A stretch of DNA of 64,000 nucleotides from Plazaster borealis (lineage: Eukaryota > Echinodermata > Asteroidea > Forcipulatida > Labidiasteridae): positions 20,310,827 to 20,374,826 of the forward strand of contig CM037476.1 of the NCBI GenBank assembly GCA_021014325.1. The letters are read 5' to 3'. Made by a program: the position numbers and the translations under genes. Numbering within the stretch: the stretch's first letter is position 1; every line of letters begins with the position of its first letter. Positions 38,791 through 64,000 of this stretch are shown piece by piece. Below the pieces are notes generated by a model, which was not told where the DNA came from, made no database searches, and saw nothing but the letters and a program-made list of their open reading frames with translations.

Positions 38791-41145
38791 TTCATATATT
38801 TCTTTTCATTCTTTTATGTTTTGTGTTTCGCATAGAGGCTCCTGCATTATGCGCTATTGTCTTGTATTATTCATCGATGATGAAGTTTCATGACGCTTTA
38901 TTGTAACCGGCGCCTCATACAGCGCCGAAAGGGTAACGTTTCAGGGGGCACGTCGGGGTGCACCGTTTATTCTATAGGGGGCACGAACAGTGTCTTTTGG
39001 CCAATTAAAAAAGCTGTAGTTTCCGTTTGCTCATCCAGTGCTCTTGTTATACCATGTACTATTTTCATGAGTACGTGAATTTAGGCTAACAAAAAATAGA
39101 CCTATTAGTGGCCCCCATGCCTACAATAGTATAGGTGTAATAATTTTTTTAACAAATTGTTTTAAAAACATTGAAATTATTACATCAAAACTCAAGAAAA
39201 CATTTTACGCTTGTGAACTTTTAACACCAAAAGTGCGCGTTTCAAATAGGGGGGGGGGGGGCATGCCAGGGAGGGATACAGACATTTGGGAAGCTCCTCG
39301 TGGTCTTTATCTCCAGACTATAGCTGATCTTCTGCAAAAACATATTCCTGTTTGTCCTCTTCGTTCTGCTGGCCAATTCTTACTCTTGCAAACTATGGTC
39401 AAATTCAACTTTATTTGCACCTTCATTACGGAATGACTTAGGCCTACCAGTTCATATTCGCCAAGCTGACTCTCTTCTGATTTTCAAGGGATTTAAATAT
39501 TTTGTAACAAATTGCTTCATATATTTCGTGTCATTGTTTTATTTGTTGTGTTGCACCCAGAGGCTCCTGCATTATGCGCTATATGTCTTGTATTATTCAT
39601 CGATGATAAAGTTTCATGACACATTATTGTAACAGGCCTCATACAGCGCCGAAAGGGTAACGTTCAGGGGGCACGTCGGGGTGCACCAGAGCTGTGTATT
39701 GAGAGAGTTGCGACATGGAGGGACCAGCTTTCTCCGGTCACGTGGTTGCTGGACGCCATTTTGTTCCAAAATGCAGTACAACCCAATGGGCAGACTAGTC
39801 TGGCACCCTGTATTCGCCAATGCATTTTTTGGAGACAAAATGGCTTCTAATCGCAAGTTGTCGCAACTCTCTCAATATACGGCTCTGGGGTGCACCATTT
39901 AATTAGGGGGCAACTGTCTTCTGGCCAATTAAAAAAGCTGTAGTTTCCGTTTGCTCATCCAGTGCTCTTGTTATACCATGTACTATTTTTATGAGTAGGC
40001 TACGTGAATGATAGGCTTACAACAAATAGGCCTAATGGCCCCATACCTAAAATAGTAGGTGTAATTAAGCAAATTGTTTTTAAAACATTGAAATTATTAC
40101 AAAACTCCGAAGAAACTATTTTACGCTGGTGATGGGGGGGGGGGGGCAACAGGGACACAGACATTTCAGAAGCTCCTCGTAATCTATCTCCAGACTATAA
40201 TATCTGATCTTCTGCAAAAACATACCTGTTTGTCCTCTTCGTTCTGCTGGCCAATTCTTACTATGACGCAAACTATGGTATTTCAACTTCATTGCACATC
40301 ATTACGGAATGGGGATAGGCCTAGGCCATACCAGTTCATATTCGCCAAGCTGACTCTCCTCTGATTTCCAAGGGATTTAAATATTTTAGTAACAAATTGC
40401 ATATTTCATGTCATTGTTTTATTTGTTTCATTTCATTTCATTTCATTTATTAATTTCACAGGTAAAATGCAAAGAACAAGAATAACAACGATACAGAAAA
40501 CATAAACAAACACATAGGAGAGGGGGGAAAGTAGCACCCATGATGGATTTCAAAAAAAGTAAACTAAATTACTATCAAGTTAATCTCCTGATGCCACAAT
40601 TTAAGAAACAGACAATATAAAGGACATTATGGACATAAATAAAACATGGCATACAGTATAAAAAATATGAGATGGGGGGGGGGGGGGTTGTTGTGTTGAA
40701 CTATATGGGATCCTGCATTACGCGATATTAATGTCTAAATGTAATAGTCATCGATGATGAAGTTTCATGACGCATTATTGTAACAGGCCTCATACAGCGC
40801 CGAAAGGGTAACGTTTCAGGGGGCACGTCGGGGTGCATGATAGGGGGCAACTGTCTTCTGGCCAATTGAAAAAGCTGTAGTTTCCGTTTGCTCATCCAGT
40901 GCTCTAATTATGTACTATTTTTACGAGTACGTGAATTATAGGCTTACAACAAATAGACCTATTGGCCCCCATACATGCCTATACAATAGTAGGTGTAATA
41001 ATTAAACAAATTGTTTTAAAAACATTGCAATAATTACATCAAAACTTAAGAAAACATTTTACGCTGGTGAACTTTTAACACCAAAAGTCCGCGTTTCAAA
41101 AAGGGGGGGGGGGGGTGGGGGCCCCAGGGACACAGATATTCAGGA
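38549..41145 (+). repeat. Three tandem units of about 0.75-1 kb with a LINE-like tail
   Basis: Units begin about 38549, 39293 and 40169. Each runs ATCTCCAGACTAT, CCTGTTTGTCCTCTTCGTTC, GCATTATGCGCTAT-like, CATACAGCGCCGAAAGGGTAA, GCACGTCGGGGTGCA, GTTTGCTCATCCAGTGCTCT and ends in a run of 12-14 G. Unit 2 carries a Mutator-like insertion. Unit 3 carries about 260 bp of unrelated sequence (about 40430-40690) that itself ends in a G run. Confidence 0.85.
39688..39886. mobile_element. Mutator-like inverted-repeat element, 199 bp
   Basis: About 27 bp inverted ends beginning AGAGCYGTRTATTGAGAGAG, flanked by GGGGTGCACC on both sides (39678-39687, 39887-39896). The neighbouring array unit has this 10-mer once at the same place, so it is a true target duplication. 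Confidence 0.8.
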
Positions 41146-41379
41146 AGCCGTGTCCCCTGCCCCCACCCCGGCCCCCGCCCCCCTCATCGGTGACACACTA
41201 TGATGCCCGATGATGAGTCAGTCTATTTACACGGGCCATTCTTGATTCATCATCATTCCCCGGTGGTTATTATTGTCTTTGGAAAGACCTTGTGCACATT
41301 CCCCTGCCTCCAGGGAAAGATCCACTGTCAATGTTCAGAAGTTTCTAGCAAAGCCTGAGGTTGTGTCCACAAAGCTTTA

Positions 41380-41614
41380 GGTCCCTCCGCGATCCGAGCA
41401 TGATGCAGGACACTCCAGTTTGAACCGGTGGCGCCCCCTCTGTGTAGGCCTACTGTGTGTACGATCGACGTGCAGCGCATGCGAGACGAGGCTGAAGAGA
41501 GTTTGTACGACGTCAACCTCATTTCTATAACTACTCTTTAGTAAAACACATGCGTCGTCTGGATACAGACTTCACCCGTCTGAGTGATTTTTCTGCCGCT
41601 TTTATCACATTTTG
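41380..41614 (+). promoter_or_regulatory. Possible Scm promoter and noncoding first exon
   Basis: CpG-containing sequence ending in a consensus donor (TTTTG then GTAAGT at 41615). Its ATGs give short uORFs or end in a phase that cannot join the Scm frame, so it fits a 5' UTR exon. No TATA box is evident. Confidence 0.35.
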
Positions 41615-41624
41615 GTAAGTTTTA

Positions 41625-42150
41625 AACACATGATTTCTGTCAGACATACATTTAGAACACCATTAACGATGTTTTGTTTTGAACTAATGAGGTCCATGGT
41701 TACTTTTGTAGAGATTTGGCGTTTGTTTATATAAAAAAATAACGGTGTCGACGTAAGCAAGTCGTAACTTTCCTTAGACTGACCGTCAGTGTCAAATTCT
41801 GACTGCGTAAATTGTGATTGAGTCGTGCAAATTATAATTAGGGCGCCCTCTTAAATAACTTATGTCTGCGAATGCATCACTAACTTAAACATTAATTAAT
41901 GATCACTTGTCTTGTATTGTCTATTTATAATCTGGAACTTCCAAAAACCAGGAACCCCTTTGCCCATTTTTATTATTTAATATAGTTCTCTTTGACCACC
42001 CTCTTCCCTTATTCAACTCAAACAGTCACATGACAATGATTGTTGTTGTAAAGTTAAAACTGTATAATATCATGATCTATCGCCGTCGGTGTACATCGAT
42101 AGTCCTTCACTTCAGTCGGGATGTGTATGCCATATGACCAATGTTGAACA
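41625..42150. other. Scm first intron, nothing recognised
   Basis: AT-rich sequence downstream of the possible leader-exon donor at 41615; no supported element. Confidence 0.35.
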
Positions 42151-42159
42151 AGGTTTAAG

Positions 42160-42330
42160 CCAGAATTTGGTAAAAGGGTGTCCAAATTTGCTGGAAATTT
42201 AAAAACTGGGTGTCCAAATTTGCTGGAAATTTAAAGACTGGGTGTCTAAATTGTTCATTTACAAATACATTACATGTAAATCAATGACAGATAAAACAGG
42301 GTGTCCAAATTTAAAACACGTGGGGTGTCC
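42160..42330 (+). repeat. Short tandem GGGTGTCCAAATTTGCTGG units
   Basis: Three to four units of about 35-60 bp containing GGTGTCCAAATTTG, in the Scm 5' region. Confidence 0.6.
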
Positions 42331-42618
42331 ATCCAAACATGTGCCAAACGACACCCAAACACCCCTCTGGTTAACACTATCTAATGTTGAATGTTTATCG
42401 AAGCAGACAGCAGACATTTACCTTTTTTTTTAAATATGTATTTTTATATTTATTTTTTCAGTAGCTGGTAGTGGTACAGCGCATGGCCCATTCACCCATT
42501 GATTGGCATTACACATGTATATGTAGCAGTCGATGTTCTTTGTGCTTTGGGGGAACAAGTACAACATAATCTTCTTCATCACTTTCATTAAATACAACGG
42601 ATTGGTTAAGAAATTGTG

Positions 42619-59228
<16,610 letters not shown>

Positions 59229-60060
59229 GGCGAGTGGCGATCAGCATGGTCAAAAATGTGGACCACAGGACAAAGCAATACCGGTGAGCAACCATTTTTA
59301 TTTTTTATTTTGTACACCTCTAAAAAGAGAAGCATCAAGTTTGTTATGACGAGGTTCGGTAGATGCTGATGCAAGATAAGTAGCGGCTAGATGTTAGTTG
59401 AGATTCCACTTGAGCGGCCAAAACGGAGCTGGAGTTGTACCGGATGAATGGAATTCTGAATTCCCATCGAATGCGTTAAAAAAACAGGATTAGTGATGCA
59501 TCAGCTGCTTGGATTGCATCAGGCTGTCAAAAAAAACCATCTTTGATGTGTCATCTTGTTCGGATTCTTTGTCCCCTTTCCAACGACGACACCCGTTTCT
59601 CCAACACATTGCATGAAATGCTAGGTGACAAAGCTGAGATCACCAGGGGACAATCTTATCGGCATTGTTCTTTAAGCGGATGTTACGTCATCATCAAAGG
59701 AAAAGCAAGTTTTCGGTTTTGTTTTCAATTTGAGTGAAATTCTCAAATTTATTAATAGACGTGCCTACCGACCAAATAAGATAACAGTTCCATGTAAATT
59801 TTGTATGCAGGCACAGTTGGTGTATCTTAGTTTGTGTACAGATTGGCATTCGATCAAAATCTAGAGCCTTTTCTAAACATTGGCTTGGGTTCCGGCTCTG
59901 GCTCTGGCTCTGGCTCTGGCTCTGTCATCATTTTTGGAACTGTGTGCATTTTTGCATGGTGTTACCAGTCATCGAACAGAGCCTAAAGCCAGAGACAGAC
60001 TAAGCCTACGTGTAAGCTGATGTTTGAAAAAAGCCCCAGGGCTCGATTTCACAAAGCACT
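59229..60060 (+). other. Scm: Probable Scm 3' UTR start
   Basis: Follows the TGA at 59226-59228. Contains GGCTCT hexamer repeats at 59895-59923. The nearest AATAAA hexamers (60381, 60844) lie in or near repeats, so the 3' end is unresolved. Confidence 0.35.
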
Positions 60061-60069
60061 AAGATCTAT

Positions 60070-60570
60070 ATCAACTCTTTCAGTGCAGCATTTTTGTGTG
60101 TTTTGACTCTAAAATTCCCAGTTTTTTTAGGTTTTCAAAATTCTGTAAAAAAAAAATTTAAAAAAAGTTTTACTCACCAAACAAAATGTATCTTTCACTG
60201 TCTGAATCAGCAGAATAATTACAAACTTCTTCTGGAGTAAAGCGTGTACGTATTCTGGGGGCTGCCATTGTTTCAAAGTGTAATTACAAACAAGCAGACG
60301 ATTGGACGACCCATGGCGGTAGCTAAAAATAGAATACATTAGAAAACTCAGCAAACTATGCGCCCTCTTGCAAGAACCCGAATAAAACCTAGAAAAAAAG
60401 GTCATACATGTACGAAATTGTATGATAGGTTAGAGTGATAATGCCCTCTCATGATAACATGTACGTGTATATTATGGGTCGTACCTGTGCGATTGGTGAC
60501 ACTTTTTGAGTACATAAAATAGATCGTACATGTACGACCTTGGCACTGACATGACTGAAAGAGTTAAGAT
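60070..60570. mobile_element. Element with CTCTTTCAGTGC / GACTGAAAGAG ends
   Basis: AACTCTTTCAGTGCAGC at the left, GGCACTGACATGACTGAAAGAGTT at the right; TTAA only at the right. Shares its right part with 46318-46500. Confidence 0.5.
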
Positions 60571-60896
60571 TTGTCAGTATTGCCATTAGTGAGTTGTGTT
60601 GTGACATCACACTTTGCTTAGCGATTAAGATTGATTCACGCTCAAGATGAATCTTAGCTCTTTGTGAAATCATCCCCAGGTCTCGTGTATTTTCTCTGGT
60701 GGTTATATTTGTCCCTGACTCCCCAGCCATGATTACAGTATTAATAAGTAAAAAGGGCCAGACTGTTTTTTGGTTTTTTTCATCAAATTGTCTGATAAAA
60801 CTACAGTGAAAGCTGTGGATGGCACTGGGTAGGAAAGAATTTTAATAAATTGTTCAGGTTAAAGCTTTTTTGATGAATCCTACCTGGGCATGCCTT

Positions 60897-61093
60897 GGCC
60901 CAATTTCATAGAGCTGCTTTATAAGCTCTATAAAAAGTAGCTAAGCACAACAAAATTATGCTTACCTGATTGAGGTTACCAGCCAAACTCCCATGTCACA
61001 TGTACAATTTGTGACTGGTATCCTGCTCATTTCTGCTTAGCAGATAATTGTTAAGCAATATTTTCTTCTTAACCAGCTCTATGAAATTGGGCC
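60897..61093. mobile_element. Family C inverted-repeat element
   Basis: GGCCCAATTTCATAGAGC / GCTCTATGAAATTGGGCC ends; inner GGTTACCAGCCAAACTCCC block as in 31386-31570. Confidence 0.75.
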
Positions 61094-61654
61094 GTGATCT
61101 ATTTGTTTTGATCGACAGATGTAGAGGGTGTTTGCGCTGTCAGTCACAATACACTTCAATTTACTCATAAGGCTTATTCATTATCAACTTATTCTGTAAG
61201 AAATGTATAAAATTTATGATATTTTAAAATTGAATTGTAGAGAAGCCAGGCCTGTTGACCTTTATCATATTGACACCATCTTGGTCATGTTTCCAGACTG
61301 CAGTTAGTTAACATGAATACCGGATCTCACCGCCACACTGAGTGACCGGGCTATTTCACCCTTCCAACCTCTCTTGTTGGTTGACGTTTTATTTTAAAGG
61401 AAACAAGATGGCTGCACCGTGGTAAAGGTCAACCATAGAACTATAACCCCGAGGGCACTGTGTATTTCAGTATCTGCGCGGTTCTGTTGCGAGGCTGTGG
61501 ACGCACGCGCGCGGCCATTTCATTATGCCGCATTTTCGTGTAGGACAAAATTATATATTGTGACCCGAGTGTATGGTAAAACTTTGCCATACATGTACAA
61601 TGTATGTAAGCCATTTGAATAGATCGACCAATAAAAATGGTAGAAATACTCAAT

Positions 61655-61995
61655 GCGCATTACCATTCTGCCATTTGCGCATTTCACGTGATTTCATTTT
61701 GCCATTCTAGCATTTCATGTGATTTCATTTTGCTATACATGCGTGTCACAAGATATCATTTTGTGATTTTGTTATGTGTGTCATAAGATGTCATTTTGCC
61801 AGACAGGTGTCATATGTTTTGGATGCACGTCATAAGGTGTCATTTTGCCATACACTTGTCATGTGATATCGTTTTGCCATACAGGTGTCACATGTTTTGG
61901 ACGAATGTCAAAAGGTGTCATTTTGCCGTAGACACGGTCATGTGATATCATTTTGCCATACACATGTGTCATGCGATAACATTTTGCCATACTCA
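61655..61995 (+). repeat. Tandem repeat of about 40-50 bp with CATTTTGCCATACA
   Basis: Seven or so degenerate units of CATTTTGCCATACA..GTCATGTGATAT or GTCATAAGGTGT. Confidence 0.7.
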
Positions 61996-61996
61996 G

Positions 61997-62156
61997 GGCG
62001 TTTACGAATCCATGGCTTCGGCTTTAGATTCGGCTCAGGCTAGCTAGGCCCCTCAGTTGTTTTGACTGTAAGTGTGCTATGCGTTCAGGGATTCAGATGA
62101 GAGAACGGAGCCTGAAGCCTAAGCCTGAGCCTGATCCTCCGTTTCATAAACGCCCA
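61997..62156. mobile_element. Fold-back CAG-flanked element, inverted sister of 36292-36452
   Basis: GGCGTTTACGAATCC / GTTTCATAAACGCCC ends, CAG at 61994-61996 and 62157-62159; the interior carries GCTAGCTAGGCCCCTCAG inverted relative to the 36 kb copy. Confidence 0.65.
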
Positions 62157-62169
62157 CAGTGTCGGGCTC

Positions 62170-63430
62170 TATTTCTATGAGGTCATCGTACATGTATGCA
62201 GGGACGTGGACATTTCAGTCCAGTAATTTTGTCGATCGCCTCACAGCGATGACATATATGTTGAAAAGCAATATTTTGGAAATGAGAAGTTTACAAACTT
62301 GTGTATATAATTAAGAATTTTGATTGATTGATAATTGATTGATTTCCCACCAGCCGTTTTATTGTTCATAAAAGGAATTGTAAACATTGGGAAGTTCGAT
62401 CCCTATAAAGGCAGTGATGACAGGTCGATTCCTCCAACAGTGCTACATGTAGTTGTTTTGGTTGTCTTCAAATTGGAATGTGATTCATAGTGCCTGATGA
62501 GGGACTTTTTGATTTGTAAAAAAAACCCATAAAAACCTGTAATATTTAACACTGCATCATTCCGTTTGATTCCTGCTAAAGCAATGTTTTAATGATGTTA
62601 TAATAATTAACTTCAGGTGTTGATCCCCACCCACAGTAGTGATATCCAAGCAACATCAACCATTTAGAGATATGGTGGACATAACACTATGACACTACAT
62701 GTAATAAGGTTTGGGGTAAATTTGTTTGGGGCATGTTTTGGCGATCATGACCTGAAACAAGTTTCTGATGTCAAAAGCTCACCGACAGAAAGAATTTCCG
62801 AGAGCTACGCGAAAATGGGTAGATAACCAGAACAGTTCATGACGTAGGTACATCTCTTGAAAATTCATGTTCTTAAATTATACAACCTTCATTTTATTTT
62901 CAAGTAATGAAACTCAGTCTTCGTAATTTTATCAACATTATGTAATTGTTATGCTTCAAGGTGTTTCATTTTTAAAAGATTTCCAATTTCCATTGACATT
63001 TTTCAATAGTTTTAGAGTCTGCCATCTTGGAACCAAGCCTAACCGATCAAACAACTTGGTTGCGGTTTGGTCGGAACAGCCGCATCACCGCGGTTCAACC
63101 GTACACGCGAAAACGCTTAACCAGTGACCAAACGCCTTACTTTATCATTTATTTAGATGCAAGTAAGAATTGTTTTTTGCGATTATTTTTTTGTCCATCA
63201 ATAAGCAACAAGTTGGACACCTCTTTTTACTGGTGTTGATTGGTGCCGTCGGTTTTGTTAGCCTTTTCTCCCGCGGAGTAGAGATCGAGCAAGACTGGTA
63301 GACTTGCCCAGTCTCTCCCAGCCAACCGATGCTGTGCCCGGCGATTATTACCAAACCTAGCGTCTCCAATCAAGAAAACCTTTTCCAAACTCTAGCTACA
63401 ACCCTGCATACTTATGAGCCTCCAATGCTG
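62170..63430. other. Intergenic, nothing recognised
   Basis: No supported ORF, repeat or element apart from GATTGATTGATAATTGATTG at 62321-62342. Confidence 0.35.
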
Positions 63431-63540
63431 CTCTGTTATGATCCAAGCTGAGATCAAATTAAAATCCCAACTCCCTTTAGTGATTTACTGGGATCCTTCC
63501 TCACTCTTAACAAAATTCAAAACCTTGTGGTAAACTCAAT

Positions 63541-64000
63541 CACCCAAACTGTTAGACTCTGATTAATATGGTGATATGCCTGATCCCATGTAAAGCATGA
63601 CCAGTTTACTAGTGCAGTCCTCAGTCCAACACCATATAGTCACTCCACACCCAAACTGTTGGACTCTGATTATGGTGGTATGCCTGATCCCATATAAAGC
63701 ATGATCAGTTTACTAGTGCAGTCCTCAGTCCACACCATACAGTAACTCAACACCCAAACTGTTGGACTCTGATTATGGCGGTATGCCTGATCCCATGTAA
63801 AGCATAATCAGTTTACTAGTGCAGTCCTCAGTCCACACCATACAGTAACTCAACACCCAAACTATTGGACTCTGATTATGGCGGTATGCCTGATCCCATG
63901 TAAAGCATAATCAGTTTACTAGTGCAGTCCTCAGTCCACACCATACAGTAACTCAACACCCAAACTGTTGGACTCTGATTATGGTGGTATGCCTGATCCC
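63541..64000 (+). repeat. 103 bp tandem array, continues past the window
   Basis: Units start at 63541, 63648, 63751, 63854 and 63957 (spacing 107, 103, 103, 103), with CACCCAAACTGTTGGACTC and ACTAGTGCAGTCCTCAGTCC. The last three are nearly identical, so recently homogenised. Confidence 0.9.

Noticed and set aside
39614..39902. 80 and 73 aa open frames
   Set aside because: They span the Mutator-like element and its flanks on either strand and do not occur in sister units.
41551..41614. ATG-initiated frame as the start of Scm
   Set aside because: Leaves two bases at the donor, whereas the exon at 44377 needs one.

Overview
This window is nuclear DNA of an intron-rich, AT-rich animal genome. 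Three complete or near-complete protein genes are recognisable: YARS1 (cytoplasmic tyrosyl-tRNA synthetase, + strand, 202-17004), NPAT (histone-gene co-activator of the histone locus body, - strand, 21398-34960) and an Scm/SCMH1-type Polycomb-group gene (+ strand, 42619-59228). All were reconstructed exon by exon, with splice phases that agree at every junction. Family-length proteins, Scm with MBT, SLED and SAM domains, and introns full of tRNA-derived SINEs and short inverted-repeat elements point to a marine invertebrate deuterostome, most likely an echinoderm. That placement is inference, not proof.

Layout: 1-17 kb is YARS1, 14 coding exons in introns crowded with repeats. 17-21.4 kb lies between the 3' ends of the convergent genes YARS1 and NPAT and holds a 1.5 kb satellite of roughly 105-115 bp units. 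21.4-35 kb is NPAT (nine coding exons, one of 1.9 kb). 35-42.4 kb lies between the divergent 5' ends of NPAT and Scm. It holds a 92 bp duplication, several inverted-repeat elements and a three-unit array of about 0.9 kb units built on the 3' end of a LINE-like retroelement. 42.4-59.2 kb is Scm (11 coding exons). 59.2-64 kb is 3' flank, ending in a 103 bp tandem array cut by the window edge.

The three proteins do not form a pathway: one charges tRNA, one drives replication-dependent histone transcription in S phase, one is a chromatin repressor. The NPAT/Scm head-to-head order differs from vertebrates, where NPAT faces ATM.

The most informative non-genic content is the mobile DNA, because several insertions can be compared with empty sister sites inside this same window. 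These define: a family of 280-370 bp inverted-repeat elements that target TTAA (two empty/filled pairs); a 399 bp tRNA-derived SINE with a 7 bp target duplication; a Mutator-like element with a 10 bp duplication; and elements flanked by CAG as in PIF/Harbinger. A fold-back element whose two ends are tRNA-like, and a tandem array made of copies of a YARS1 3' splice site, are the structures I find least conventional. No CRISPR, prokaryotic operon, rRNA or intact tRNA gene is seen.
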